The position numbers were made by a program, and so were the translations under genes. The notes beneath the pieces were generated by a model. The model was not told the DNA's origin. It did no database searches and worked only from the letters and a program-made list of their open reading frames with translations. Of a stretch of DNA of 64,000 bases, positions 14,860-24,074 are shown piece after piece; the first letter of the stretch is position 1, and the number at the start of each line of letters is the position of its first letter. The DNA is from CAUZJF01 sp965248605 (lineage in GTDB: Bacteria; Chloroflexota; Dehalococcoidia; Lucifugimonadales; CAUZJF01), in contig CBDFJV010000007.1 of NCBI GenBank assembly GCA_965248605.1, forward strand, positions 1,240,001 to 1,304,000, read 5' to 3'.

Positions 14860-17800
14860 CGCAGACTAAAGACCGCATAGCCGGCGAAATGCAGGGCTTT
14901 CCAGCAGCCCTGGCGACAGAGTTTGCCCGCGCCTGGAAAGACGCCGCCAAGCCCCTCAGCGACGAGCAGCTAGCGATCTGGGCGGAGAGTGGGCTCGCTC
15001 TGACCAGACAGTCCGTCCGCTCGTGGGAGGCCGCGAGCGAATACTTCAAGGTCAGCTCGGAAGTCATCGGCCGCATGCCGTTCAGCTACTTTGTGAAGTG
15101 GACGGACTACGGAAGCCGGCTTTGCGAGAAATCGCCCGCCCTTGCCATCTGCTACTTCCGAGCCAGTCCCGTCGCCCTGGAGAATCTCAGGTCCCGGCAT
15201 ATCGAGTCCTGGTCGAAACTGGGAGAGAGCCTGTACAAAGGGACGTGGAAGTCCAGCACCTTAGCTTGTAGCTTCTTCGACGCGAGCCCTGCGCTGCTGA
15301 AAAGTCTGAGCGTGGCCCAGCTTGAAGAATTTACCGCGGTCTTGGAGGCCTTGTCCCGTAGGTCCTACGATCTTTCATTGGACTGTCTCGCCCTCGGCAT
15401 CAAGGCATTCCCGCTGATGGGTGAGGATAAAGACGCGCTCTTGTCCGCGACGGCAACGGTCTCTGGAAAGGCGTGGCGCCAGACCAAGAGCTTTCTCGAA
15501 ACCACGATCAAGGCTCTTCCAAAGGTCGAGGCGACACAGCGCGTGCGGCTCGTACAGATGGGTGAGCAGCTAATCGACGCCGGCAGCCCAAACGTTCCCG
15601 GCGCAATCGTCGAGATTTCCCAGTCCCTCGGCAAGGTCGATAAGGACTACCACGGACAGGTGCTTTCGATGGCGGAGTCGCTGCTGGCGATAGACTCCGG
15701 CGCGATGCCGGAGTTCGTCAAGAGTGTTCCTGGCTCCCTGGACCGTGTTTCGATGAACCAGTTGGGCAAGTGGTTCGATGAAGGCGTGCGGATTTTGAAG
15801 GAAAACAACGACGCGGGCCTTGCCTATTTCAGGTCAGAGTCCGCGAGGTCCCAGCACTATATCGAGTCGCTTTCGTCGAGCGTGGAGTTCGCCCGAGTCA
15901 AGGACGTGATGGAGATGTACTGCCGAGCGCTGGCAGGCTCTGAGATCAAGGTGGCCGAGAGCGAAGAGCTCGTGGACAAGAGCATCGGTTGGGTGTCCAG
16001 TGAAGCGCCGTCAACCGAGGGGTCGACGGTGTTCATACCGTCACAGGTTGACCAGTACCCAACCAAAGCTGAGAACTTTGGCTGGTTCAAGGTCGTATCG
16101 ACTCACCAGGTCGCCCACATAGAGTTCGGAAGTTTCGATTTTGAGTTCGACAGGCCCTCGACGCTTTTCCGCGACCTGCGTCCCACTCTGGCTCAGAATG
16201 GACCTCGCTCGAACGGCTCGGCTGGCGACGGCCCAACCAACTCGGCCGAGCGCGGCTGGGTTACGGATATGCAGCGTTTCTTCGACGTTTTCGACGATCG
16301 GAAGCTGGCGCTCGACATATTTACGGTCGTGGAAGACGCTCGCCTGGACGCCAGAGTAAAGAGCGAATATGTAGGCATCGAAGGGGCTTACGTTCGAGTC
16401 CAGGAGGATGCGCTGGCCGTTCGGCCGGAGATCAAGTCTATGCCCGCCAGGGAGGCGCTTGTAGAGCTGCTGGTCCGACTCAGTCTGAGCCAGCAGCAGG
16501 AACTCGCGGCGCCGAAGCAGTACGTCGAGGAGGCAAAAAAGGTGGCGCGTACGGCCCGCCGAATGGCGCGGCCGGGTGCCACCGTTGAAGACTCCGCCGA
16601 GGCGGCACTGCGCATCTACGCGATCATATCGAGAATAGCTAACGAAGACGTTCCCGAGGACGACTGGATGAATCTCGACTTCGACAGCCAGGACTTCGAA
16701 GAAGGGGAAGACGCGGCCGACGACCTGCTAGATAGGCTTCTCGATGCAGACGGCTCTGTCGCCGAACCGGAGTACCAGCCGAGCCAGGACGTTGACTTCA
16801 GAGGAGACTTCAAGCCCGAGCTGGTCCAGCTTCTTAGTGCCCTCAGAGATCAGGACAAGTCCGGCAATGGCGGCGAGGAAGGCGAGTCGATCACCCAGGA
16901 GATGGTCGAAGACCTGCTCGACTCTAGCGCGGAAATCGAAGCGGACGCCAAAGAGGGGGACGCACAGAAGGCCCGCGGTGCCGCGGCGAGCAATATACTT
17001 CGGGAGGCAGCGAGAAACGGGCCGTCGAACTCCGAATTCAGCCAGGGGCCGCTGGTGCACGTCGATGAGGAGGGCGGACCCCTCGACCCGACGGGGTCCC
17101 AGACCTTCGCCTACGACGAGTGGGACTTCAGGGCTGAAGACTACAAACCTAGCTGGTGTGTGGTTCACCAGAAGGCAATGGCGGAGGGCAACCAGGCCTA
17201 CTACGGCAACACTCTCCACAGCTACGGTCCGCTGGTGACCCAGATCAGGCGGCAGTTCGAGCTACTTGTCCCCGAGTCGCTTCGAAAGGTGAGGAGGCTC
17301 GAAGACGGCGAAGAGATCGACATAGATGATGTCATCGAGGCGTTCGTGGACATCCGTACCGGTGTCGGACCCAGCGAGAAGCTGTATTGGAGGCGAAACA
17401 AAGTCCAGCGCGACGTCGCCGTCGTTTTCTTGCTGGATACCAGCGCATCGACCGCCGAAGCCATAGACGACTCGAGGAGAGTCGCTGACGAGTGGGACGC
17501 ACCGGACGACCCCGTCGAGTACATGGTCTGGCTGCGAAGCCGTCGAGGAGAGGGGCTGAAGCGGTCATACAAGCGCATAATCGATCTCGAGAAAGAGGCG
17601 GTCGTACTGCTCATCCACGCGCTAGAGGCGATAGGAGACGTGTACGGTATCTACGGCTTCTCCGGCTACGGGCGCGAGAACGTCGAGTTCTACACGATCA
17701 AGGATATCGAGGAGACGCTGAGCGACAGCGTGAAGAGACGGATAGACCGCATCGCGCCCCTCCATGCGACGCGCATGGGACCGGCGATTAGACACGCCAC

Positions 17801-18098
17801 GTGGAAGCTCGAGGCCCAGGATGCGAGGACGAAGTTGCTGTTCCTTATCAGCGACGGCCGGCCCCAGGACCGAGGCTACAGCCGCGAAGGGGTGGAGAAG
17901 GAGTACGCGGTACACGATACGAAGATGGCGTTGGACGAAGCTAAAGGGAAAGACGTTACTGCCTTCTGTCTGACCGTCGACAAGAACGGCCACGACTACC
18001 TCAAGACCATGTGCCAGGACATAGGGTACGAGGTCCTGGACGATATCTACACCCTCCCAAGCCGCCTCCTATACCTCTACAAGACGCTTACGATGTAG
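14844..18098 (+). CDS. very large VWA-domain protein (CbbO/NorD-like)
   Basis: A 1084-residue partner of the MoxR/CbbQ ATPase upstream. The first 450 residues are helical and repetitive, with repeated SW/LGESLYKG-type segments (SCxFFDASPALLKSLS, CYFRASPVALENLR), suggesting an alpha-solenoid adaptor. A middle part with HIEFGSFDFEFDRP and DVFDDRKLALDIFTVVEDAR matches NorD-type proteins, followed by a long acidic linker. The C-terminal VWA domain starts near residue 857 with VAVVFLLDTSASTAE: DTSAS is an intact MIDAS DxSxS. KLLFLISDGRPQD supplies the later MIDAS aspartate. The protein probably bridges the ATPase to a target complex. An IS element sits right after the stop. Confidence 0.85.
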   Translation: MAETVAQTKDRIAGEMQGFPAALATEFARAWKDAAKPLSDEQLAIWAESGLALTRQSVRSWEAASEYFKVSSEVIGRMPFSYFVKWTDYGSRLCEKSPALAICYFRASPVALENLRSRHIESWSKLGESLYKGTWKSSTLACSFFDASPALLKSLSVAQLEEFTAVLEALSRRSYDLSLDCLALGIKAFPLMGEDKDALLSATATVSGKAWRQTKSFLETTIKALPKVEATQRVRLVQMGEQLIDAGSPNVPGAIVEISQSLGKVDKDYHGQVLSMAESLLAIDSGAMPEFVKSVPGSLDRVSMNQLGKWFDEGVRILKENNDAGLAYFRSESARSQHYIESLSSSVEFARVKDVMEMYCRALAGSEIKVAESEELVDKSIGWVSSEAPSTEGSTVFIPSQVDQYPTKAENFGWFKVVSTHQVAHIEFGSFDFEFDRPSTLFRDLRPTLAQNGPRSNGSAGDGPTNSAERGWVTDMQRFFDVFDDRKLALDIFTVVEDARLDARVKSEYVGIEGAYVRVQEDALAVRPEIKSMPAREALVELLVRLSLSQQQELAAPKQYVEEAKKVARTARRMARPGATVEDSAEAALRIYAIISRIANEDVPEDDWMNLDFDSQDFEEGEDAADDLLDRLLDADGSVAEPEYQPSQDVDFRGDFKPELVQLLSALRDQDKSGNGGEEGESITQEMVEDLLDSSAEIEADAKEGDAQKARGAAASNILREAARNGPSNSEFSQGPLVHVDEEGGPLDPTGSQTFAYDEWDFRAEDYKPSWCVVHQKAMAEGNQAYYGNTLHSYGPLVTQIRRQFELLVPESLRKVRRLEDGEEIDIDDVIEAFVDIRTGVGPSEKLYWRRNKVQRDVAVVFLLDTSASTAEAIDDSRRVADEWDAPDDPVEYMVWLRSRRGEGLKRSYKRIIDLEKEAVVLLIHALEAIGDVYGIYGFSGYGRENVEFYTIKDIEETLSDSVKRRIDRIAPLHATRMGPAIRHATWKLEAQDARTKLLFLISDGRPQDRGYSREGVEKEYAVHDTKMALDEAKGKDVTAFCLTVDKNGHDYLKTMCQDIGYEVLDDIYTLPSRLLYLYKTLTM

Positions 18099-18101
18099 TT
18101 T

Positions 18102-19808
18102 AGCCCGAATCCACCGAAGGACGTCCTTGGGGACAGCCCTTGAAGAAGCCAGCGGGTGCTCCTCTGAATCTGGGATAATGGTTTTGGAACAGAAACCTGC
18201 CCGGAAACAAGGAGCACCCAATAGATGCTGCCACAGAACAAACCCGACCGTATCCGCATCGTCTTTGACGACCATCGCCTGGTGGCCAATGCCGGCCTGC
18301 TCCTGCCGGCCACCCTAGCCCGGCACCTGGGCCTGCGGGAACTCGTCGACCATCACCTTGACCTCGGCGGAGCGCCGGGACGGGCGAACACTGGGGACAA
18401 GATGCTGACGCTGGTCGCTTCCGCGCTGGCAGGCGGCGACTGCATCGACGACGCCGATGCGCTGCGCGCTGGTGGGACGGTCGGTGTTCTAGGCTGCGTG
18501 GTCAAGGCGCCATCCACCCTGGGGACCTTCCTGCGCAGCTTCCGGTGGGGGCATGTCCGTCAACTCGACCGCGTGAGCCGCCAGTTGTTGGCCCGGGCCT
18601 GGGCCGCTGGGGCCGGACCCGGCGACTCGCCCCTGACCATCGACCTGGACTCGACCATCTGCGAGACCTATGGACTGGCCAAGGAGGGAGCGCGCCACCA
18701 CGGCTATACCGGCGCCCGCGGCTATCACCCGCTGCTGGCCATTGCCGCCGGCACCGGCGAGGTGCTGATGTCCCGGCTGCGCGAGGGCCGGGCCAACACC
18801 GCCCGTGGCGCCGCCCACTTCCTGCGTGAGACGGTGGGGCGGGTGCGCTACGGCGGGGCCAGGGGACAACTCACGGTGCGGGCCGACAGCGGCTTCTACG
18901 CCCACACTGTCGTTGCCGCCTGCCGGGAAATGGATGTCCGCTTCTCTATCACCATCCGCCAGCGCGCCAGCCTGCGGGACCTGATCGAGGCGATACCACA
19001 GGAGGACTGGACTCCCATTCCCTACTGGACGGACGGCGCCGCCGATGTCGCCGAGACGACTTACACCCCGTTCCAGACCAAGCCGGACGCCGCGCCGGTG
19101 CGGCTCATTGTCCGGCGGGTGAAGCCGACGCCCGGTTCCCAGCTCGCCCTCTTCGCCAGATACAGCTATCACGCCTTCATCACCGACCGCGATGGGGAGA
19201 CGCTGGAACTGGAGGCCGATCATCGCCGCCACGCCGAGGTCGAGAACGCCATACGCGACCTCAAGTACGGCGTCGGGCTGAACCACATGCCGTCGGCGCG
19301 CTTCGCCGCCAACGGCGCCTGGCTGGCGGTCCAGGTGATGGCGCATAACCTGGCCCGCTGGACGGCGCGGATTGGTCTGGGCGAGCGGACCGTGATCACC
19401 AAGACCCTCAGGCGGCGGGTCTTCGCTCTGGTGGGACGGATCACCCGCTCGGCGCGCCGCCTCACTTTGCATCTCCCCCGGCGCTGGCCTTGGGAAACCC
19501 AGTTCAGTCGCGCCTTGGCCCGGCTGCAAGCCATTCCGTTCCCGGCCTGACAGCCAGCCTGCAACTGACCCAACGTCCCCGCAATCTCGCGCCACCCCGG
19601 TCGCGAGAGTCCCCTGCTGCGTATCCTCTCGCCTTCCCGCGCATCGCAACTCCCGCATAGGGCCTTAGGGGCCCTGTGCGGCGACTGAAGACCGGCCGCC
19701 GGCCTCCCTCTACCCCAAGACCCCAGGCCATCCCCCCTGTAGCTCCCTCACCCACCCCCTTCCGCTGCCCTCACGCCGTCCATCGGTGTCCTTCGGTGGA
19801 TTCGGGCT
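18102..19808 (+). mobile_element. IS1380-type insertion sequence, complete
   Basis: About 1.7 kb bounded by perfect 21-bp inverted repeats: AGCCCGAATCCACCGAAGGA plus C at 18102-18122, and its reverse complement at 19788-19808. Left flank ends TTTA and right flank starts TTAG, so a short TTA duplication is likely. It contains one transposase gene and lies directly after the VWA stop codon, without disrupting it. A conserved leader (GAATCTGGGATAATGGTTTT) precedes the transposase, as in the copy at 62.8 kb. Confidence 0.88.
18225..19550 (+). CDS. IS1380 family transposase
   Basis: A 441-residue DDE transposase. N-terminal PDRIRIVFDDHRLVANAGLL, the first catalytic aspartate in LTIDLDSTICETYG, the second in LTVRADSGFYAH, and the late glutamate region HRRHAEVENAIRDLKYGVGL give the DDE triad of the IS4/IS1380 group. 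It is intact from ATG to TGA and may be active. The related copy at 62887 diverges at many positions, so the two were not produced by a recent duplication within this window. Confidence 0.93.
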   Translation: MLPQNKPDRIRIVFDDHRLVANAGLLLPATLARHLGLRELVDHHLDLGGAPGRANTGDKMLTLVASALAGGDCIDDADALRAGGTVGVLGCVVKAPSTLGTFLRSFRWGHVRQLDRVSRQLLARAWAAGAGPGDSPLTIDLDSTICETYGLAKEGARHHGYTGARGYHPLLAIAAGTGEVLMSRLREGRANTARGAAHFLRETVGRVRYGGARGQLTVRADSGFYAHTVVAACREMDVRFSITIRQRASLRDLIEAIPQEDWTPIPYWTDGAADVAETTYTPFQTKPDAAPVRLIVRRVKPTPGSQLALFARYSYHAFITDRDGETLELEADHRRHAEVENAIRDLKYGVGLNHMPSARFAANGAWLAVQVMAHNLARWTARIGLGERTVITKTLRRRVFALVGRITRSARRLTLHLPRRWPWETQFSRALARLQAIPFPA

Positions 19809-19918
19809 TAGGCGTAGCGGCCAAGGTCGTCCCACGGGCCGACGTCGCCCGCTGCTCTGTTGTCTGGCTAATTCAACGGTGTTAGTCTAACCGCTCAAAT
19901 CCACGAAGGGGTTGTCCT

Positions 19919-20347
19919 TTGCATCTGGTCGTAGACGGGTACGGCGGTGACCCAGAAAAGCTTACCGACATTGACGTGGTCTACCGTTTCCTCGACGAGT
20001 ACCCGGACAACCTTGGAATGACCAAGATGATCGAGCCGCAGGTCTACACCTACCGCGGCCGGATCGACGAGGACTGGGGCGTTTCGGGGTTCGTGCTGAT
20101 AGCCGAGAGCCACATCAGTATCCATACCTTCCCGGACCGGGGCTACGTCAACGTCGACGTGTTCTCGTGTCGGGAGTTCGATGCTATGGCGTCTTTGGGC
20201 GACATCAAGGACACGTTCGGCCTCCCGGAGGCCAAGGTGTGGACCCTTGACCGAGGCCTCGACCACTCTACGCCGCGAGCTGCGTACAACGGGATGGTGC
20301 GCGAGCGCCTGAACCTGGCGGGAGTCCAAAGTCCCCCGGATGGTTGA
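19919..20347 (+). CDS. speD: S-adenosylmethionine decarboxylase proenzyme
   Basis: A 142-residue bacterial-type SAM decarboxylase that makes the aminopropyl donor for spermidine. The pyruvoyl-forming cleavage site is seen in ESHISIHTFPDRGYVNVDVF, with cleavage expected between E63 and S64. A later cysteine in the same block (DVFSC) matches the proton donor position. The start is TTG (HLVVDGYGG), after GGGG; no ATG is near. Its end overlaps speB by 8 bp, so the two are co-translated. The spermidine synthase gene is not in the window. Confidence 0.92.
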   Translation: MHLVVDGYGGDPEKLTDIDVVYRFLDEYPDNLGMTKMIEPQVYTYRGRIDEDWGVSGFVLIAESHISIHTFPDRGYVNVDVFSCREFDAMASLGDIKDTFGLPEAKVWTLDRGLDHSTPRAAYNGMVRERLNLAGVQSPPDG

Positions 20348-21236
20348 TCGCCGGGAACAGACGCAGCCAGAGGTCCCACGCTTCTGGAACACCTTCATCG
20401 ACACTCCCCCGACCCTCGATGTTGCTCGGGCGCGAGTCGTCCTCGTCCCGGTGCCCTATGACAGCACGACCTCGTACAGGTCGAGCGCTCGTGACGGTCC
20501 CAAGGCGATAATCGAGGCGTCCAGACAGCTCGAGGACTACGACATCGAGCTCGATCGCGACATCTCCGCCGTCGGCATCCATACTGCTCCGGCGGTAGAA
20601 CCCGATCTCAGCGGGCCGGAGGCCATGACCAAGCGGGTCGCGGCTGCCGTGCGTCCGCTGGCCGAAGAAGGACGGCTCGTGGGGATTTTGGGAGGCGAGC
20701 ACTCGATAACCGTCGGCGCCGTAACCGCCCTGAAGGGCCGGTACGACGACATTTCGGTCCTGTATCTGGACGCCCACGGAGACCTCCGGGACCAGTACAT
20801 GGGGACGGCTTGGGGGCATGCCACGGTGGCACGACGGCTTCATGAGATGTGCAAGACCGTACACGTGGGTGTGCGCAGCCTGAGCGCCGAAGAGCAAAGA
20901 TTCATTCTACGAGAGGGCCTCGACGTAGTGATGTGGCCTCCTCCAACGGATGGTCCCGCCGAGCTCGCAGCGCGGGTAGTAGACTCGCTTTCGGAGAATG
21001 TCTACGTTAGCATCGACCTGGACGTACTCGACCCTTCGATCATGGCCGCGGTAGGCACTCCGGAACCTGGCGGCATGCTTTGGGATGAGGCGGTTGCGCT
21101 GTTGCGGGCCGTCGCCGCCGAACGCAAAGTGGTCGGCTTCGACGTTGTCGAGCTGAGCCCGAACGAAGGGCCGGAAGCCTGTGCGTTCACCGCGGCCAAG
21201 CTCGTGTACAAGCTCATCGGATACGCTACGGGATAA
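20340..21236 (+). CDS. speB: agmatinase-type ureohydrolase
   Basis: A 298-residue Mn-dependent ureohydrolase, likely agmatinase, producing putrescine and urea. The metal-binding motifs are intact: GILGGEHSIT, YLDAHGDLRDQ and VYVSIDLDVLDPSIM. The N-terminal VPYDSTTSYRSSARDGP and the GGM/EPGG segment also fit. With speD it supplies both arms of polyamine synthesis from arginine. Guanidinobutyrase or proclavaminate-type activity cannot be excluded by sequence alone. Confidence 0.92.
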   Translation: MVDRREQTQPEVPRFWNTFIDTPPTLDVARARVVLVPVPYDSTTSYRSSARDGPKAIIEASRQLEDYDIELDRDISAVGIHTAPAVEPDLSGPEAMTKRVAAAVRPLAEEGRLVGILGGEHSITVGAVTALKGRYDDISVLYLDAHGDLRDQYMGTAWGHATVARRLHEMCKTVHVGVRSLSAEEQRFILREGLDVVMWPPPTDGPAELAARVVDSLSENVYVSIDLDVLDPSIMAAVGTPEPGGMLWDEAVALLRAVAAERKVVGFDVVELSPNEGPEACAFTAAKLVYKLIGYATG

Positions 21237-21431
21237 AGCGTAGGACGCGAAACGTAACCCCCAGCATGGTCTTCACTCTTTGCACTTTACGCTTCATGGG
21301 TTAGTCAAAAGTGTTGACCAGTGACCGCGACATCAGCTAGAATTGGTGACGGCTAGTGCTGGGCGACCGGCGGCTAGCCGTCTTGCTGTAAGGGCGGTTA
21401 GTAAGGTCAGTCGCATCAGCCAAGACCCCGT

Positions 21432-21505
21432 GCCCCAGTGGCGCAACTGGTAGCGCAGCCGACTTGTAATCGGCAGGTTAGTGGGTTCGAGTCCCCTCTG
21501 GGGCT
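21432..21505 (+). tRNA. tRNA-Thr (TGT)
   Basis: Acceptor stem GCCCCAG pairs with CTGGGGC; the anticodon arm is GCCGA-CTTGTAA-TCGGC with anticodon TGT; the T arm GTGGG-TTCGAGT-CCCCT is seen. The discriminator is T, and no CCA is encoded. It is the first of three tRNA genes before tuf. Confidence 0.95.
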
Positions 21506-21599
21506 ATCACTCCGACCATAGGGAAGACGGACTTTGAAATCGGCCTACCAGCGCAGCTTGGTAACGAGCATTTTGCTATGCTACACTTAGTCGGTCGAC

Positions 21600-21687
21600 G
21601 GAGGGGTGGGTGAGTGGTTAATACCACCAGACTGTAAATCTGGCGCCCGGAAGGGCTACGTAGGTTCGAATCCTACCCCCTCCACCA
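21600..21687 (+). tRNA. tRNA-Tyr (GTA)
   Basis: Acceptor GGAGGGG pairs with CCCCTCC. It is a class II tRNA with a long variable arm after CAGACTGTAAATCTG; the anticodon is GTA. The 3' CCA is encoded, unlike its two neighbours. Confidence 0.95.
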
Positions 21688-21720
21688 GAAAGCTAGCGAC
21701 CAGGTCAACAAATCAAATAT

Positions 21721-21793
21721 GCCCACATAGCTCAGTCGGTAGAGCGCGTTCTTGGTAAGAACGAGGTCAGCAGTTCGAATCTGCTTGTGGGCT
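21721..21793 (+). tRNA. tRNA-Thr (GGT)
   Basis: Acceptor GCCCACA pairs with TGTGGGC; the anticodon arm is CGTTC-TTGGTAA-GAACG with anticodon GGT; T-loop TTCGAAT. No CCA is encoded. It lies 18 bp before tuf and is probably processed from the tuf transcript. Confidence 0.95.
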
Positions 21794-21811
21794 AACAAAG
21801 GGAGAGACTGA

Positions 21812-23011
21812 ATGGCGAAGGAAGTATTTGTTCGAGACAAGCCTCATGTAAACGTGGGCACCATAGGTCACGTCGACCACGGCAAGACCACATTAACCGC
21901 CGCCATTACGAAGGTTTTGGCCGAAGTCGGACTCGCGAACTTCACGCCCTTCGATCGTATCGACAACGCGCCCGAGGAAAAGGAACGCGGGGTCACTATC
22001 GCTATCCAGCACGTCGAGTACTCGACGGATACGAGGCACTACGCCCACGTTGACTGTCCCGGCCACGCCGACTACATCAAGAACATGATCACCGGTGCCG
22101 CCCAGATGGACGGCTCAATTCTTGTCGTCAGTGCGCCCGACGGTCCGATGCCACAGACGAGAGAGCACATCCTGCTCGCCCGCCAGGTCCAGGTCCCGGC
22201 CATGGTCGTCGCGCTAAACAAGGTCGACGCGATGGAGGACGAGGAGCTACTCGAGCTCGTTGAACTTGAGCTTCGAGAGTTGCTGACCCAATACGACTTT
22301 CCGGGAGACGACATCCCGATCGTCAGGGTGAGCGCCTTGAATGCTCTGGAAGCTGAGGACACTTCACGCGACTCCGAGTGGGGCAAAGGTATCTGGGAGT
22401 TGATGGACGCCGTCGACGAGTACATCCCGGTACCTGACCGCCCCCGCGACCAGCCGTTCCTTATGCCGGTCGAGGACGTCTTCGGGATCAAGGGGCGAGG
22501 TACCGTCGTCACTGGCCGTGTCGGGCAGGGGATGGTGAAGCCGGGCCAAAACGTTGAGATCGTTGGGATCCGCGACACCCACTCGACCGTTGTAACGGGG
22601 GTGGAGATGTTCCACAAGACCCTGGGGGAAGGCGAGCCCGGCGATGCAGTCGGCCTCCTTCTCCGCGGCATCGAGCGCGGAGACATCGAGCGTGGTCAAG
22701 TGGTCGCCGATCCGGGGAGTATAACGCCACACACCGAAGCCGAGGCCCAGGTCTACGTGCTGACCAAAGATGAAGGTGGCCGGCATACTCCGTTCTTCAC
22801 CGGCTACAAGCCTCAGTTCTACATCCGGACGACCGACGTTACCGGCGAGATACAGCTTCCCGACGGCGTCGAGATGGTGATGCCCGGAGACAATATCGAG
22901 ATGACGGTCAAGCTCGGCGCCCCCGTGGCGCTAGACGAGCAGCTGCGATTTGCGGTGCGGGAAGGCGGTCGGACCGTGGGTTCGGGCGTGTTCACCAAGA
23001 TTCTCAACTAG
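21812..23011 (+). CDS. tuf: elongation factor Tu
   Basis: A 399-residue GTPase that brings aminoacyl-tRNA to the ribosome. G1 GHVDHGKT, the switch segment ERGVTIAIQHVEY, DCPGHADY, NKVD and the C-terminal TVGSGVFTKIL are all intact. It heads the tuf-rpmG-secE-nusG-rplKA cluster. A GGGAGA ribosome site precedes the ATG. Confidence 0.99.
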   Translation: MAKEVFVRDKPHVNVGTIGHVDHGKTTLTAAITKVLAEVGLANFTPFDRIDNAPEEKERGVTIAIQHVEYSTDTRHYAHVDCPGHADYIKNMITGAAQMDGSILVVSAPDGPMPQTREHILLARQVQVPAMVVALNKVDAMEDEELLELVELELRELLTQYDFPGDDIPIVRVSALNALEAEDTSRDSEWGKGIWELMDAVDEYIPVPDRPRDQPFLMPVEDVFGIKGRGTVVTGRVGQGMVKPGQNVEIVGIRDTHSTVVTGVEMFHKTLGEGEPGDAVGLLLRGIERGDIERGQVVADPGSITPHTEAEAQVYVLTKDEGGRHTPFFTGYKPQFYIRTTDVTGEIQLPDGVEMVMPGDNIEMTVKLGAPVALDEQLRFAVREGGRTVGSGVFTKILN

Positions 23012-23027
23012 GGATCGGGTAGCTAGA

Positions 23028-23195
23028 ATGCCCCGAAGGGGAGATGCTCGAATACTGGTAAACCTCGGCTGCACCGTCTGCCGGGAGCGGACTTACCATT
23101 CCAGCAAGAACCGGCGGAACGACCCAGACCGCCTGGAGCTGAAGAAATATTGTCCGCGGTGCCGGAAGCACCAGCTCCATAGAGAGGTCAGATAG
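23028..23195 (+). CDS. rpmG: 50S ribosomal protein L33
   Basis: A 55-residue zinc-binding form of L33. CTVC and CPRC supply the four zinc cysteines, with RTYHSSKNRRNDPDRLELKK between them. I chose the ATG at 23028; a longer frame reads back into tuf and has no family likeness. It follows tuf by 16 bp and is followed at once by secE. Confidence 0.95.
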   Translation: MPRRGDARILVNLGCTVCRERTYHSSKNRRNDPDRLELKKYCPRCRKHQLHREVR

Positions 23196-23197
23196 CC

Positions 23198-23434
23198 GTG
23201 GCCCGCAACACCGGGATTTCAGGCCGCCTCGACCCTCAGGTCGCTAGACGGGCGATCAGTTTTCGCTTTATCGGCGAGACCGTCTCTGAGCTACGCAGGG
23301 TCACGTGGCCCACGCGCCAGGAGACGCTCCGCCTGACCATAATGGTCATCACGGTTGCCGCCGCCATGGGGTTCGTGCTAGGCGTTGTTGACTTGCTGTT
23401 CTCACGTGTCATGGACGTAGTGCTCGGCTCCTGA
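23198..23434 (+). CDS. secE: preprotein translocase subunit SecE
   Basis: A 78-residue SecE with a GTG start 2 bp after rpmG. The conserved FIGETVSELRRVTWPTRQET amphipathic segment precedes a single transmembrane helix (LTIMVITVAAAMGFVLGVVD). This is the single-span form typical of most bacteria. It sits between rpmG and nusG as usual. Confidence 0.95.
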   Translation: MARNTGISGRLDPQVARRAISFRFIGETVSELRRVTWPTRQETLRLTIMVITVAAAMGFVLGVVDLLFSRVMDVVLGS

Positions 23435-23501
23435 ATGCTCTGTAGCCACCCCTGATCGCAGCTAGCCTAGTCTGCCTTGAAACACGCTTTCGCGAAAACA
23501 A

Positions 23502-24062
23502 ATGGTCACAACCGAAACAACTGAGCCACGCTGGTACATCGTCCATACCTACTCGGGCCAAGAGGACCGGGTAAAGACGAATCTCGAACTCCGAGTTTCG
23601 ACCATGGACGTCAAGGACAAGATCTTCGAGGTCGTGATACCGACCGAGGAAGAGATCGAGATCAAGGACGGACAGCGTAAGCCGGTGCCCAAACGGGTCT
23701 TCCCCGGTTACATCATCGTGCGGATGATGATGGACGACCAGAGCTGGTATGTCGTGAGGAATACACCGGGCGTCACCGGGTTCGTCTCGGCCGAGGACGA
23801 GCGAGAAGGCAGGCCTAAGCCGGTACCCCTGGAGGACAGCGAGGTCGAGGCGATCCTGAAGCAAATGGAATCGGCCGAGCCCCGCGTCAGGGTTGGCTTC
23901 GAGAAAGGGCAGATGGTCCGGATCACAGACGGGCCCTTCCTGGACTTCATGGGCGCGGTCGACGAAGTATACCCTGACCGGACGAAGGTCAAAGTGCTCG
24001 TTTCCTTCTTTGGCCGCGAGACGCCGGTAGAGCTGGATTTCCTACAAATAGAGAAGACGTAG
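23502..24062 (+). CDS. nusG: transcription termination/antitermination protein NusG
   Basis: A 186-residue NusG. The NGN domain begins PRWYIVHTYSGQEDRVKTNL and includes KRVFPGYIIVRM and RNTPGVTGFV; the C-terminal KOW domain has GQMVRITDGPFLDFMGAVDE. The standard place between secE and rplK supports it. Confidence 0.98.
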   Translation: MVTTETTEPRWYIVHTYSGQEDRVKTNLELRVSTMDVKDKIFEVVIPTEEEIEIKDGQRKPVPKRVFPGYIIVRMMMDDQSWYVVRNTPGVTGFVSAEDEREGRPKPVPLEDSEVEAILKQMESAEPRVRVGFEKGQMVRITDGPFLDFMGAVDEVYPDRTKVKVLVSFFGRETPVELDFLQIEKT

Positions 24063-24074
24063 AAGGACGCGAAG

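Noticed and set aside
18489..19658. 389-codon minus-strand frame over the IS1380 transposase
   Set aside because: Antisense shadow; low-complexity composition. The same shadow appears opposite the second copy at 63088-63948, which shows it follows the transposase, not a gene.
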